Below, piece by piece: positions 1-9,467 of a stretch of DNA of 64,000 nt. Position numbers and translations under genes: made by a program. Within the stretch, counting starts at the first letter, position 1, and each line of letters opens with the position of its first letter. The notes beneath the pieces are model-generated. The model was not told the DNA's origin, did no database searches, and saw nothing but the letters and a program-made list of their open reading frames with translations. The stretch lies in assembly GCF_016123485.1 (NCBI RefSeq), contig NZ_JADCKQ010000004.1, positions 186,001 through 250,000 on the forward strand, read 5' to 3'. Source of the stretch: Halocynthiibacter styelae. Lineage in GTDB: Bacteria > Pseudomonadota > Alphaproteobacteria > Rhodobacterales > Rhodobacteraceae.

Positions 1-913
1 AAACAGCATCTATTTCTTCACGGGTGTCATAAATCAGGTCACTGACATCCAGACCAAACCCCGCAACAGAATTTAACTGAGTTCCGAAAAGCGCTGCGAG
101 CCGGTTGAGGTCGGGCAGAATGTCAGCCAGAATTTCAACTTCGCCGGCCTCTTCAAGGTGTTTTTCAAGATTGGCCAGTGCACCGCGCCCCATCTCTTTC
201 AGCACGGATGTCATACTGTCCGTTTCGATTCCGGGAAGGGCCAATACAACCCCGGCAATCAGGTTAATTTCACCATCAATTTCCAGGCTCAGACGAATGT
301 CCCGAAAATCCTGTCCAACAATACGGTGCAGCGTTTCATTTACAGCCAATGCCGTCCGACGTCCAGCGACAACCACTTCGAAATAGACAACATCAGACCG
401 CTGACTAAGCATCACCGAGGCAGATTTACTCAGCTCACGCAACTGCGTGACGGCTTGTTCAATCTCCGTAAGATTTGCAAATTCCTGTTCACGAATTGTT
501 ATCAGGCTTTCAAATCGACTAAGCGCTTGCGTGAATTTCTGCGAGACCAGTTCAGCTTCCGAAAGCTCCCCCGTCGATCCGTGGATATCGACACCACTTA
601 CCTCTTCCAAAGCCTGAATCTCATTCCGGATCTGGCTCAGACCAGCAGCTGCTACTCGCAGGGTATCCGCATTTTCAGCAACCAGCAGACCGTTGAGCGT
701 TTCCTGCATCGCGCTGTTCGTCGCAATCAGGCTTATCGAGTGTTCCAATTCCGGCAGATCCTGCTGGCTCATCAATTCAAGGCGTTGACTAACCCGATCA
801 GAGGCAAAATAGCCGATCCCAATTGATGCTGCTGTCAATGCGGTCAACACCACCATAACAATCGCTATTTTCCCGCCAACACCCGTCAGAAACATTTTGA
901 TACTGTTGCTCAT
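1..913 (-). CDS. Membrane-anchored helical sensor-type protein, 3' end outside window
   Basis: An open frame starts at an ATG at 913 (MSNSIKMFLTGVGGK...) and runs leftward off the window edge, giving about 304 residues without a stop. A hydrophobic segment lies at about residues 15-35. It is followed by a long, polar, alpha-helix-like region rich in E, L and S, as in the periplasmic sensing part of methyl-accepting chemotaxis proteins or histidine kinases. The signalling domain would lie outside the window, so chemoreceptor and sensor kinase cannot be separated. It is oriented like the phn operon but separated from it by about 300 bases. Confidence 0.55.
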   Translation of the reverse strand, partial: MSNSIKMFLTGVGGKIAIVMVVLTALTAASIGIGYFASDRVSQRLELMSQQDLPELEHSISLIATNSAMQETLNGLLVAENADTLRVAAAGLSQIRNEIQALEEVSGVDIHGSTGELSEAELVSQKFTQALSRFESLITIREQEFANLTEIEQAVTQLRELSKSASVMLSQRSDVVYFEVVVAGRRTALAVNETLHRIVGQDFRDIRLSLEIDGEINLIAGVVLALPGIETDSMTSVLKEMGRGALANLEKHLEEAGEVEILADILPDLNRLAALFGTQLNSVAGFGLDVSDLIYDTREEIDAV

Positions 914-1209
914 GCTCAGCCTCGCCAGACAATCCGTCTATAAGTAATGAAATCATTCAGAATCCCGGCTGCCCGTGGTTCGGAAAGGCCCGCGAAATGC
1001 AGTTCGGCCGGGGTACTGATTACAGGTGCATTCTTTGGCCGATCTCTTAAACAAGCCTTTATGCACCTGAGAAATCCTCGATTTTCTCAGACAATATTTT
1101 GTTACAAATTTAGTGAACCAATATAACCGACTGAATTTATACGATTAGCAGGAAAGCAGGTGAATTCAGATTTTTCAGTTTCACCCGAAAGAACGCCGCA
1201 AGCCTGGCG
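914..1209. other. Intergenic region between phn transferase and sensor gene
   Basis: No convincing gene. A short imperfect hairpin (ACGCC/GGCGT at 1193-1210) just after the transferase stop, followed leftward by a T-rich stretch on the minus strand, could act as a weak terminator for the phn operon. The AT-rich part at about 1090-1150 probably holds the promoter of the leftward sensor gene, but no clear -35/-10 pair was found. Confidence 0.3.
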
Positions 1210-1821
1210 TCAGGATTGGTATTTGTCCAAAAAACTGCCAGCAGAAAGCACCCGAAAGTCATTCAGAGCTGATCTGATTTCGTCATGCGGCCAGTCCCAC
1301 CAGGCCAAATCCATCAGGCGTTCTGCAATATCGCTTGGCAGACGCTCGCGGATCAGCCGTGCGGTTACTCCGCCAACGATTGTATAGGGTGCAACATCTT
1401 TGGTGACGATTGCGCCAGCTGCAATCACGGCGCCATGACCTATTGTCACATCAGGTTTTATGATCGCGCCGTGGCCGATCCAGGTGTCATGGCCAATAAA
1501 GGCACGACGCGCGCTACGACCTGCAAAGAACGCCGTGTCATCCTCCGCATCGTCCCAATACCAGGACGAACGATACATAAAATGATGTAAAGACGCCGTA
1601 TGCATTGGGTGGTCTGTTGGGCCGATGCGTACGTTGCTTGCGATATTGCTGAACTTGCCAATGCTTGTGTTGGCGATATCACAATTGGGGCCACAGTAAC
1701 TGTAATCACCCAACTCAGAATTCAGAACGACGCTATTGTGTCCGACTTCGGTGTATCGCCCGAAGCTGCTGTTCGCCTGCTGCACGTCGCCATGCAGCAG
1801 GGGTTTCTCATCAGATAGCAT
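1210..1821 (-). CDS. Hexapeptide-repeat acetyltransferase of phosphonate operons
   Basis: 203 residues (MLSDEKPLLHGDVQ...). The sequence is a left-handed beta-helix with repeated [IV]-G-x-x motifs, such as FGRYTEVGHNS, IGKFSNIASN and IGHGAVIAAGAIV, and ends in a CatB-like tail. The family is the transferase hexapeptide protein found in phosphonate loci (TIGR03308-type, xenobiotic acetyltransferase fold). It is the last gene of the phn operon. Its ATG overlaps the stop of the upstream permease (TGATG at 1819-1823), which fixes the start and suggests translational coupling. A likely role is acetylating an imported aminophosphonate or a related small amine, but the acceptor is not known from sequence. 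Confidence 0.8.
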   Translation of the reverse strand: MLSDEKPLLHGDVQQANSSFGRYTEVGHNSVVLNSELGDYSYCGPNCDIANTSIGKFSNIASNVRIGPTDHPMHTASLHHFMYRSSWYWDDAEDDTAFFAGRSARRAFIGHDTWIGHGAIIKPDVTIGHGAVIAAGAIVTKDVAPYTIVGGVTARLIRERLPSDIAERLMDLAWWDWPHDEIRSALNDFRVLSAGSFLDKYQS

Positions 1822-3152
1822 CAGTGCCCCCCACCATCGCCTTTGATCAGCTTGCGGCGCAGGATGCCGGACAGCCAGTCCATCATCATCACCATCAAGA
1901 GGATCAGGATGATGTAATAGCTGACCTCTTCCCAATCCTTCTGCGTTACCATGGCCTGGGTCAGCAAAAGACCAATACCGCCGCCTGTGATCGCACCAAT
2001 GATTGTTGCGGAACGGGTATTGCTTTCGAGGTAATACAGCACCTGCGACAGCAGCACCGGGGTCAATTGTGGGATCACACCAAAACGATAACGTTGCAAA
2101 GGTTTCGCACCGGTAGAGGCCACGCCCTCGATCTGCTTCTTATCGACGTTTTCCAGCGCCTCAGAGAACATCTTGCCAAAGCTGCCAGTATCCGTCAGCA
2201 GGATCGCAAGGGCACCGGTCAGCGGGCCAGGACCAAAGGCCCGTGACAGAATGATCGTCCAGATCAGCCCATCCACCCCACGCAGGAAATCAAACACACG
2301 GCGGAAACCAAAGCGGACAGATCTGAGCGGTGTGAAGTTTTTGGCCGCCATGAAGGCCAGTGGCAGGGAAATAATCGCTGCACCAAATGTGCCAAGGAAG
2401 GCCATCAGGATGGTTTCAAAGATCGCCCAAAAGACCGAGGCATGCTGCCACATCTTATTGTTCAGGAACTGATCGACCATTGCTGCGATATTGCTTTTAC
2501 CTTCCACCACACGATCGGAAGAAAACGCCAGGCCAATCATCTCACCCAGGCCTTTGCCGTGAAACGGGCTGTCGAGCGTGAAAAAGAACAGCTCCCACCC
2601 GGTAAAATAGCGCAGCACTTCAGTGCGGTTACGGGTGATGGTCAGACGCCCGGCCTCAGTTGTGATGGTCACACGGTTCTTTGAAGCATTGATCCATTCC
2701 GGCAGTTCACCTGCAGGAAATTCGGCCTGTACACCATTGCGACCAGGATCTGCTGTCACAAGACCATAGCCGGGGATGTCATAGCTGACCTGCGTTCCCG
2801 CATAGGTCACGATATGGCCTGCGCCCAGATCTACAACTGTTTCATCACCCAGGGTCACCCAATCCGGGCTGGAACCTTCGGGATATGTGCCCTTGCGTTC
2901 CCCTTCAATAGCGACACTGACCTCGCCGGAACGATTGTCGCGCGCCACATGGGTTTTATAGCTGTAGCTGTCGGCAACAAGCGTGCGGGCGTTGTCGATA
3001 TCCGCACGGTGATACAGTCCGGCGACATCAAAGCTGATGAAGATATAGGCCAAATATACGAATATGAGCGCGGGGATCCCAAAGGCGAACAGGCGTTTTT
3101 TCTGCATCCGCGCAGAAGCGGCAATGCGGTGATCCATGGTCAGAGCAGTCAT
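1821..3152 (-). CDS. phnE: Phosphonate ABC transporter permease PhnE (second copy)
   Basis: 443-residue inner-membrane permease. One N-terminal membrane segment (about residues 22-42) is followed by a long periplasmic insertion of about 180 residues. The C-terminal binding-protein-dependent transport domain carries the EAA-type loop (FSEALENVDKKQIEGVASTGA). The insertion makes it longer than the usual 260-300 residues, a known form in alphaproteobacterial phn operons. It probably pairs with the adjacent PhnE to form the channel driven by PhnC. Start ATG overlaps the stop of the upstream gene (TGATG), so the two are translationally coupled. Confidence 0.9.
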   Translation of the reverse strand: MTALTMDHRIAASARMQKKRLFAFGIPALIFVYLAYIFISFDVAGLYHRADIDNARTLVADSYSYKTHVARDNRSGEVSVAIEGERKGTYPEGSSPDWVTLGDETVVDLGAGHIVTYAGTQVSYDIPGYGLVTADPGRNGVQAEFPAGELPEWINASKNRVTITTEAGRLTITRNRTEVLRYFTGWELFFFTLDSPFHGKGLGEMIGLAFSSDRVVEGKSNIAAMVDQFLNNKMWQHASVFWAIFETILMAFLGTFGAAIISLPLAFMAAKNFTPLRSVRFGFRRVFDFLRGVDGLIWTIILSRAFGPGPLTGALAILLTDTGSFGKMFSEALENVDKKQIEGVASTGAKPLQRYRFGVIPQLTPVLLSQVLYYLESNTRSATIIGAITGGGIGLLLTQAMVTQKDWEEVSYYIILILLMVMMMDWLSGILRRKLIKGDGGGH

Positions 3153-4072
3153 CAGTGCACCTCTGTTGCTGAAAGGCGGTTGCGGATCACGCCAGAGGCC
3201 TGATCGACCACGACGATGGTTGCGAAAAGCAGAAGGAAGATTGCGGCGGCTTCGTCATATTTGCCCTGCCCCCAGGACATGGCATTTTTCAGTTCATAGC
3301 CAATGCCACCCGCACCAACGAAACCCAGAATGGCAGAGGCCCGGATGTTGATTTCAAAGCGCAGCAGCATATAGGACAGATAATTCGGGGCCACCTGCGG
3401 CACGACGCCAAACAGCATGCGTTGTGACCAGTTGCCGCCAACAGAAGCCAACCCGTCAACAGGTTTCAGATCGACGTTCTCGTTGACCTCGGAAAACAGT
3501 TTTCCCAATGCGCCAGCGGTGTGGAACGCAATCGCGATCATTGCGGGCACGGGCCCGCCGCCGAGGATAAAGATCAGAACCAGCGCAATCACGATTTCAG
3601 GCACGGCGCGCATGACATCCATCAACCGGCGAAACAGCGGGATCGCACGGGGCCAAAGCGCAAGACCACGGGTTGCCAGTAAGGAAAACACCAAAGCCAT
3701 CATCGCCCCCACAAGGGTTGAGGCCCCGGCAATATTCACGGTTTCAATCAGGGCTGGCAGGAAGGTTACGAAATGTGCGGGCAACTCATGCAGCTTACCG
3801 GCAGCTTCGCCCAGAACCTCAGCGGGGAAATCAAAAACATGGGTGATCCCGTTCCAGAACCCACCGGCATTGCGTGCATCGGCAAGGTCAAAGCCACCGG
3901 CCATCAGCGCCACAAAGAATACCAGTAGTACACCACCATATAGACGTTTGCGCCGGTTTTGCGCCAGATAGGCACCCCGGATCGCCGCCGTGGGCATGAT
4001 GCCACCTGCGCTCTGATCAACCATTTTATTGTCCCCGGAATTTTCAGCGGGAAGATACATGGGATAAGGCAT
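3152..4072 (-). CDS. phnE: Phosphonate ABC transporter permease PhnE (first copy)
   Basis: 306-residue permease with about six membrane segments and the conserved EAA loop (FSEVNENVDLKPVDGLASVGG). The start at 4072 was chosen because a good ribosome site (GAGGGA, five bases before ATG) precedes it; downstream methionines lack one. It forms the transmembrane channel with the second PhnE and receives ligand from PhnD. The 61-base gap to phnD on one side and the 1-base overlap with the second permease on the other indicate one transcript. Confidence 0.9.
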   Translation of the reverse strand: MPYPMYLPAENSGDNKMVDQSAGGIMPTAAIRGAYLAQNRRKRLYGGVLLVFFVALMAGGFDLADARNAGGFWNGITHVFDFPAEVLGEAAGKLHELPAHFVTFLPALIETVNIAGASTLVGAMMALVFSLLATRGLALWPRAIPLFRRLMDVMRAVPEIVIALVLIFILGGGPVPAMIAIAFHTAGALGKLFSEVNENVDLKPVDGLASVGGNWSQRMLFGVVPQVAPNYLSYMLLRFEINIRASAILGFVGAGGIGYELKNAMSWGQGKYDEAAAIFLLLFATIVVVDQASGVIRNRLSATEVH

Positions 4073-4133
4073 GTCATTCCCTCTTGTCGTGCAAACCCCC
4101 GATCTGAGAACCAGACCGGGGGCGTTTTGCGTC

Positions 4134-5036
4134 TTAGTTAGACTTCAGACGACGTGCTTCGATGATCACTTCATAAGCCTCGTGACCGATTGGCATCAGG
4201 CCTTTTGCCTCACCGGACAGAACGCCATATGCGCATTCCGGGTCCATCGCAGGCATAGCTGCCATCAGGGCGGTCATCTGAACTTTCACATCCTCTGGCA
4301 GGGCAGAGCGCAGAACAATCGGACCTTCAGGGATCGGCGCGGACTGCCAGATCTGAACCAGTTCATTCATGTCAACCAGACCGGCATCCACTGCACGACG
4401 CAGCGCGCCAGAGTTGAAACCATCTTCCCATTCGCCAAGACCGTCCGCCCAGGTTACGCCGCCATCAAAGTCACCGTTATATACGCCAACGATGGTCTGT
4501 TCGTGACCACCAGAAAACGCGATGTCACCGAAGTACTCCGCGCCGTCTTCCATTGGGTACCCCGCGGCAGGAATCTCAATGGATGGGATCAGATAGCCGG
4601 ACGTGGAGTTCGGATCACCAAAGGCAAAGGTCTTGCCAGCCATGTCGTCCAGGTTGGTGATGCCGCTGTCTGCACGTGCGAAACCGATGGAATAGTAGCC
4701 ATAACCACCATCGTTGTTCACTTTCACAAGGATCGGCTCAACCGCTTCAGGGTCGGACAGATAGGTTTTCGCGTAACCCGAAGCACCCAGCCATGCCATA
4801 TCAATGGTGCCGCCCAGCAGGCCCTGAATAACGCCGTTGTAATCGGCAGGGGCGAACAGCTTCACAGGCACGCCCAGCAGTTCTTCTGCCTGGGCCCGCA
4901 GACATTCATTGTTGTTCAGACGGTCCTGTGCGTTTTCACCACCCAGCAGGCCAATGTTAAACTCGGTAATTTCCTGCGCCATAACCGGTGCGGTCAGCGC
5001 GGATGTTGCCAGAACGGCAGCAATCAGTTTTTTCAT
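4134..5036 (-). CDS. phnD: Phosphonate-binding periplasmic protein PhnD
   Basis: 300 residues with a Sec signal peptide (MKKLIAAVLATSALTAPVMA, cleavage about residue 20). The mature part is a two-lobed solute-binding protein of the PhnD/SsuA superfamily, with the hallmark region around NGVIQGLLGGTIDMAWLG and a conserved GDPNSTSGY loop that contacts the phosphonate oxygens. It delivers phosphonates or phosphate esters to the PhnE permeases. It lies between phnC and phnE in the usual C-D-E-E order. Substrate (2-aminoethylphosphonate, phosphite or phosphate ester) cannot be decided from sequence. Confidence 0.93.
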   Translation of the reverse strand: MKKLIAAVLATSALTAPVMAQEITEFNIGLLGGENAQDRLNNNECLRAQAEELLGVPVKLFAPADYNGVIQGLLGGTIDMAWLGASGYAKTYLSDPEAVEPILVKVNNDGGYGYYSIGFARADSGITNLDDMAGKTFAFGDPNSTSGYLIPSIEIPAAGYPMEDGAEYFGDIAFSGGHEQTIVGVYNGDFDGGVTWADGLGEWEDGFNSGALRRAVDAGLVDMNELVQIWQSAPIPEGPIVLRSALPEDVKVQMTALMAAMPAMDPECAYGVLSGEAKGLMPIGHEAYEVIIEARRLKSN

Positions 5037-5098
5037 GGTACGTCTCTCTCTGTAGGTGCCCCGGATGTTCGGTTATGGGGCGGGTTAAGCGGGCTGCG

Positions 5099-5911
5099 TC
5101 AGGCCAGTTGCAGGCTTTCAGGCAGTGGCTTCTGAGGTTGTTCAATGGCGGTGGAGGTGGCTTCTTCTGAGAAGTCCGCCCCGGCGCCGTAGATGTCCCG
5201 TGCAACACCCGTGGTCAGCTGATCAGGGGTGCCGTCAAAAACGATCCTCCCCTGACGCATACCGATCACACGGTCACAGTAGCGGCGCGCGGTATCCAGT
5301 GTGTGCAGGTTGGCGATGACCATGCGACCATCTTCTTCATGAATGCGGCGTAGGGCATCCATCACAATGACAGCATTCATCGGATCAAGGCTGGCGATCG
5401 GTTCATCCGCCAGAATGATCTTCGGATCCTGCATAAGCGCACGGGCAATCGCCACGCGCTGTTGCTGACCGCCAGACAGGGCCTCAGCCCGTTTCGCGGC
5501 ATTTTCCGCAATGCCCAGGCGTTCCAGAATATCAATGGCGCGGTGAATGTCGGCCTCTGGATAGAGGTTAAACAATGTGCGGACGGTGGAATGACGGTTC
5601 AGCGTGCCGTGCAGCACATTCGCTACCACATCCATACGTGGCACAAGGTTAAACTGCTGAAAAATCATCGCGCATTGGCTTTGCCAGTTGCGCTTGTCGC
5701 GCCCCTTCAGGCCAAGCACATCGCGGCCCTCAAATTCGACACTGCCCTCGGAGGCAGGCGTCAGCCGGTTCAGCATCCGTAACAGCGTGGATTTCCCCGC
5801 GCCGGATGCGCCTATAATCCCGATCATCATCGGTTTATCGACCTGAAAACTTGCGGCATCCACCGCGGCTTTATCGCCAAAACGTTTTGTAAGTGCATTG
5901 ATGTGCAGCAT
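5099..5911 (-). CDS. phnC: Phosphonate ABC transporter ATP-binding protein PhnC
   Basis: 270-residue ATPase subunit. Visible motifs: Walker [10 protein letters not shown] (residues 34-42), Q-loop in [11 protein letters not shown] signature LSGGQQQR (about 145-152), Walker B ILADEP (about 166-171) and the switch histidine in ANLHTLD. It hydrolyses ATP at the cytoplasmic face to drive import through PhnE. First gene of the leftward operon phnC-phnD-phnE-phnE-transferase. The start ATG lies only three bases from a stable leader hairpin (5915-5948) that includes the likely G-rich ribosome site. Confidence 0.93.
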   Translation of the reverse strand: MLHINALTKRFGDKAAVDAASFQVDKPMMIGIIGASGAGKSTLLRMLNRLTPASEGSVEFEGRDVLGLKGRDKRNWQSQCAMIFQQFNLVPRMDVVANVLHGTLNRHSTVRTLFNLYPEADIHRAIDILERLGIAENAAKRAEALSGGQQQRVAIARALMQDPKIILADEPIASLDPMNAVIVMDALRRIHEEDGRMVIANLHTLDTARRYCDRVIGMRQGRIVFDGTPDQLTTGVARDIYGAGADFSEEATSTAIEQPQKPLPESLQLA

Positions 5912-5914
5912 ATT

Positions 5915-5948
5915 GCAGTGCCCCCGTGTTCATGGGGGTTTTCACTGC
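5915..5948 (-). promoter_or_regulatory. Two-tier leader hairpin next to the phnC start codon
   Basis: Outer arms GCAGTG (5915-5920) and CACTGC (5943-5948) enclose inner arms CCCCC (5921-5925) and GGGGG (5934-5938). On the phnC messenger the G-run, the only candidate ribosome site, would be paired, so folding could limit translation initiation. The structure is read directly; the regulatory role is inference. Confidence 0.4.
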
Positions 5949-6359
5949 CGCAGGAATCTTTCACGTTTCAGATTCACTAAAGAAATGTGAAATCACGCTC
6001 TGGTTTCACGCAAACTGTTACATTGTATTAATCTTCGTTACCTGAAATGAGCGAAGAAGAGATTTTCTGCCGCCGCGCCTCACTGAATGAAGTAGCGCTG
6101 CCACCCGTTGAAACAAAGGTTCTGAAAAACAGGGAGCCGGATTGTTTTGAACACCTCCCCCCAATCCCAAAATGCTGCCAGCAGGCAGCCTGCTGGATGA
6201 TTGCTTTGCTGACCCGTCTTTTACCATTCTCAAAAGATACGCCGTATGTAAGTCCAAGCCCGGATCCGGCCCAGGCATTGCGCACTGAAAAAACGTGACG
6301 GCACGCTGGTCAATTATGTGCATGCGTTGCTATGAGAAAGAAAAACCGAAGGGATGCAG
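5949..6359. other. Divergent intergenic region phnC / GMC oxidoreductase
   Basis: About 410 bases with no recognisable gene. It contains several GTGAA/TTTCAC half-sites between 5960 and 6010, a CTGTTAC heptamer at 6015-6021 resembling a Pho-box half-site (no clean 11-bp partner), and a perfect inverted repeat CCAGCAGG-CAG-CCTGCTGG at 6178-6196. The promoters of phnC (leftward) and of the oxidoreductase (rightward) must lie here. Reading frames present on both strands look like chance. Confidence 0.4.
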
Positions 6360-7967
6360 ATGGCGCAGCATGAAGGCACATATGATTACATCATCGCGGG
6401 CGCAGGTACCGCTGGCTGTGTTCTGGCAAACCGTCTGTCTGAGAATCCGAAGACCCGTGTGCTGTTGCTGGAAGCCGGCGGGCGTGACAACTGGCACTGG
6501 ATCCATATTCCCGTGGGCTATCTCTATTGTATGGGAAATCCCCGCACCGACTGGATGATGAAAACCGCACCCGAAGCCGGGCTGAACGGCCGTACCCTGA
6601 ATTACCCGCGTGGTAAGGTTCTGGGCGGATGTACCTCGATCAACGGTATGATCTATATGCGCGGTCAGGCGGCGGATTACGACACCTGGGCACAGATGGG
6701 CAACTCCGGCTGGGGCTGGGATGATGTCCTGCCCTATTTCAAACGCTCTGAAGATCATCATGCCGGTGACAGTGATCAGCATGGCGCAGGCGGCGAATGG
6801 AAAGTCACAACCCAACGCCTTGAATGGGACATTCTGAGAGCCTTTCAGAAAGGCGCAGCAGAGTTCGGCGTTCTGCCCCGTGCTGATTTTAATGACGGCA
6901 ACAATGAAGGTTCGGGTTTCTTTGAAGTGAACCAGAATAACGGTCAGCGCTGGTCCACCGCGCGCGCCTTCCTGCACCCGGCAGAGGGGCGCGAAAACCT
7001 GCGGGTGATCACCGGCGCGCATACGGAAACAGTGGTGCTGGACGGCAAACGCGCAACCGGTGTGACCTGGCGCGAGAATGGCATCCTGAAAACCGCAACG
7101 GCCGGAGGTGAGGTTCTTCTTGCCGCCGGGGCGATCAACTCGCCCAAAATCCTTGAACTCTCTGGCATTGGCCGCGCAGATGTACTGTCGGACCTTGGCG
7201 TCACCATCCAACATGAAAGCCCCGGCGTCGGTGAAAACCTGCAGGATCATCTGCAAATCCGCACCGTGTTTAAAGTCCACGACACCAAAACCCTGAATGA
7301 GAAATCAAACAGCATTCTGGGTAAAATCGCTATGGGTGCGCAATATGCCCTGAAACGGTCCGGCCCGCTTTCCATGGCGCCAAGCCAGTTCGGCATGTTC
7401 ACAAAATCAGACGAAACAGTCGCGACCCCGGATCTGGAATATCACGTACAGCCGCTTTCCTGCGACAAACTGGGCGATCCGCTGCATCCCTTCCCGGCCA
7501 TCACAGTTTCCGTCTGCAATCTGCGCCCGGAAAGCATGGGTTCCACCCATGCCACCAGCCAGGATCACGCGCAGCAACCTGAGATCAAGCTAAACTACCT
7601 GTCCGCCGAGCGCGATAAACACGTCGCGGTGAAAGCCGTGCAACAGGCGCGTGAGATTATGCAGGCCGAGGCCCTGCAGCCCTACACCCCGGAAGAATAC
7701 CTGCCCGGCCCGCAGATCGCCTCATATGATGATCTGCTACGCGAAGCAGGCAACCTCGCCACCACCATCTTCCACCCGACAGGCACCTGTAAAATGGGAT
7801 CGGACAGTATGGCCGTGGTCGATGATCAGCTGCGTGTGCATGGGATAGACGGATTGCGGGTGATTGATGCCTCTGTCATGCCAAAGATCGTCTCCGGCAA
7901 CACAGCATCCCCGGTGATCATGATCGCGGAAAAGGCGGCGGATATGATTAAGGCCGCCGCGCGCTGA
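6360..7967 (+). CDS. GMC-family flavoprotein oxidoreductase (choline/alcohol dehydrogenase-like)
   Basis: 535 residues from the ATG at 6360 (MAQHEGTYDYII), which has GAAGG seven bases upstream; the ATG two codons earlier is too close to it. The N-terminal FAD-binding motif is GAGTAG (14-19), followed by the GMC signature around GGCTSINGMIYMRG. The C-terminal active-site segment has the conserved FHPTGTCKMG histidine and GNTASP asparagine. The family oxidises alcohols to aldehydes with FAD. No betaine-aldehyde dehydrogenase or BetI neighbour is present, so a choline-specific role is unsupported and the substrate is left open. It stands alone and converges on murD, with two bases between the genes. 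Confidence 0.88.
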   Translation: MAQHEGTYDYIIAGAGTAGCVLANRLSENPKTRVLLLEAGGRDNWHWIHIPVGYLYCMGNPRTDWMMKTAPEAGLNGRTLNYPRGKVLGGCTSINGMIYMRGQAADYDTWAQMGNSGWGWDDVLPYFKRSEDHHAGDSDQHGAGGEWKVTTQRLEWDILRAFQKGAAEFGVLPRADFNDGNNEGSGFFEVNQNNGQRWSTARAFLHPAEGRENLRVITGAHTETVVLDGKRATGVTWRENGILKTATAGGEVLLAAGAINSPKILELSGIGRADVLSDLGVTIQHESPGVGENLQDHLQIRTVFKVHDTKTLNEKSNSILGKIAMGAQYALKRSGPLSMAPSQFGMFTKSDETVATPDLEYHVQPLSCDKLGDPLHPFPAITVSVCNLRPESMGSTHATSQDHAQQPEIKLNYLSAERDKHVAVKAVQQAREIMQAEALQPYTPEEYLPGPQIASYDDLLREAGNLATTIFHPTGTCKMGSDSMAVVDDQLRVHGIDGLRVIDASVMPKIVSGNTASPVIMIAEKAADMIKAAAR

Positions 7968-7969
7968 TA

Positions 7970-9367
7970 TCAGCGCGCCAGGATTTTCTTTACTTCAGCC
8001 GCAAACGCATCACCGCGCAGCTCGAAATTCGGGTATTGATCGAAACTGGCTGCAGCCGGGGCCAGAAGGATGGTGTCACCTGGCTCTGCTTCTTCAAACG
8101 CCTGTTCCACCGCGCGTTCCATCACTTCACAGATCGCATAATCTGTATCGCTAATCTCCAGCGCAAAATCACGGGCGGAATGGCCGATCAGATAGGCTTT
8201 CTTCACGCTGTCCAGATGGGGCACCAGCGATGAAATACCGCCTTCCTTACCAAGCCCCCCGGCAATCCAGCGGATATTCTGGAAAGCCTGCAGAGCCTGG
8301 GCCGCACTGTCTACATTGGTGGCCTTGCTGTCATTCACAAAAGTCACGCCATCTTTTTCGCCCAGATGTTGCGAGCGATGCGGTAACCCGCCAAAGCTTT
8401 CAAAGCCCTTCTCAATCACCCGGGGCGCAATCCCCAGGGATCGCAAAGCCGCATAGGCTGCACAGGCATTCTGATGATTGTGGCGTCCCGGCAATCCGCG
8501 CATTTCGCGCAAATCAATGGAACCGATCTGTTTGCCCTTGCGACGTTCCGCCAGGAACCCTTTCTTCGCCGTGACATTCCAGCCCATGCCACCGACTTTT
8601 CCCGTGACAGAAACCCGGATCACCTGGTCATCCACCATGCCCTCAGACAGCTGATTAGCCAGATAAAGCCCCTCTGCCTCATCCACACCAATCACCGCGC
8701 GATCCGGCCCACCTTCGGCAAACAACCGGCGCTTGGCGGCGAAATAGCCCCCCATACCCGCATGGCGGTCCAGGTGATCCTCAGAAAGGTTGGTAAAGAC
8801 CGCCACGTCAGGCGTCAGGCTGCGCGCCAGATCGGTCTGGTAAGACGACAGCTCCAGCACAACAACTTCGCCATCATGCGCCGGATCAATATCCAACACG
8901 CCACGCCCGATATTGCCCGCCAGCTGACAGGGCTTTCCAGCGACTTCAAGACAGTGGTGGATCAGGGCGGATGTTGTAGATTTCCCGTTGGAGCCGGTCA
9001 CCGCAATGACCTTTGGTGTCACATCCAGTTCAGACCATTCCGGTGTTGCGAAGGAACGGAAGAACAGCCCGATATCATTGTCCACAGGCACACCGGCGCG
9101 CAGGGCCGCTTCAATCACCGGATTGGGTGCAGGATAAAGATGCGGGATGCCCGGAGACACAATCAATGCCGCCAGCTCATCCATATCCCGGGTCAGTTTC
9201 GTAACCGTAAACCCCCTGCCTTCCGCCGCATCGCGCGCTTCCTGGCTGTCATCCCACAAAAGCGCCTCTGCGCCACCTGCTTCAAGCGCCGCAGCCGCAG
9301 CCAGGCCCGAACGGCCCAGCCCCAGAACACCAACCTTGCGGCCCTCATATCCCTGAACTGGTATCAT
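7970..9367 (-). CDS. murD: UDP-N-acetylmuramoylalanine--D-glutamate ligase MurD
   Basis: 465 residues. It adds D-glutamate to UDP-MurNAc-L-Ala in cytoplasmic peptidoglycan precursor synthesis. Visible: N-terminal Rossmann-like domain ([13 protein letters not shown]), ATP loop GSNGKST in the central Mur ligase domain, [10 protein letters not shown], and the C-terminal domain with VNDSKATN. Length matches the family. Last gene of the leftward mra/mur cluster, 100 bases after mraY. That gap contains a GGGGGC/GCCCCC hairpin which may attenuate rather than end transcription. The cluster stops here, because the next gene lies on the other strand. Confidence 0.96.
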   Translation of the reverse strand: MIPVQGYEGRKVGVLGLGRSGLAAAAALEAGGAEALLWDDSQEARDAAEGRGFTVTKLTRDMDELAALIVSPGIPHLYPAPNPVIEAALRAGVPVDNDIGLFFRSFATPEWSELDVTPKVIAVTGSNGKSTTSALIHHCLEVAGKPCQLAGNIGRGVLDIDPAHDGEVVVLELSSYQTDLARSLTPDVAVFTNLSEDHLDRHAGMGGYFAAKRRLFAEGGPDRAVIGVDEAEGLYLANQLSEGMVDDQVIRVSVTGKVGGMGWNVTAKKGFLAERRKGKQIGSIDLREMRGLPGRHNHQNACAAYAALRSLGIAPRVIEKGFESFGGLPHRSQHLGEKDGVTFVNDSKATNVDSAAQALQAFQNIRWIAGGLGKEGGISSLVPHLDSVKKAYLIGHSARDFALEISDTDYAICEVMERAVEQAFEEAEPGDTILLAPAAASFDQYPNFELRGDAFAAEVKKILAR

Positions 9368-9467
9368 CGCGCTCTCCTGTCAGGGCCTCAGCCCTCTTCA
9401 TCTTTCCAAAATACCCCGGGGGAGTCCTGAAAGGACGGGGGCAGAGCCCCCTGCCCCGATCGCAGAT

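Noticed and set aside
6003-6026. Pho box upstream of phnC (CTGTTAC at 6015)
   Set aside because: The nearest partner (GTTTCAC) is 12 bases away and poorly matched, so the spacing does not fit; kept only as a remark in the intergenic entry.
6018-6323. Open frames on both strands between phnC and the GMC oxidoreductase
   Set aside because: Neither has a ribosome site or a recognisable product, and both run through the palindrome and promoter region.
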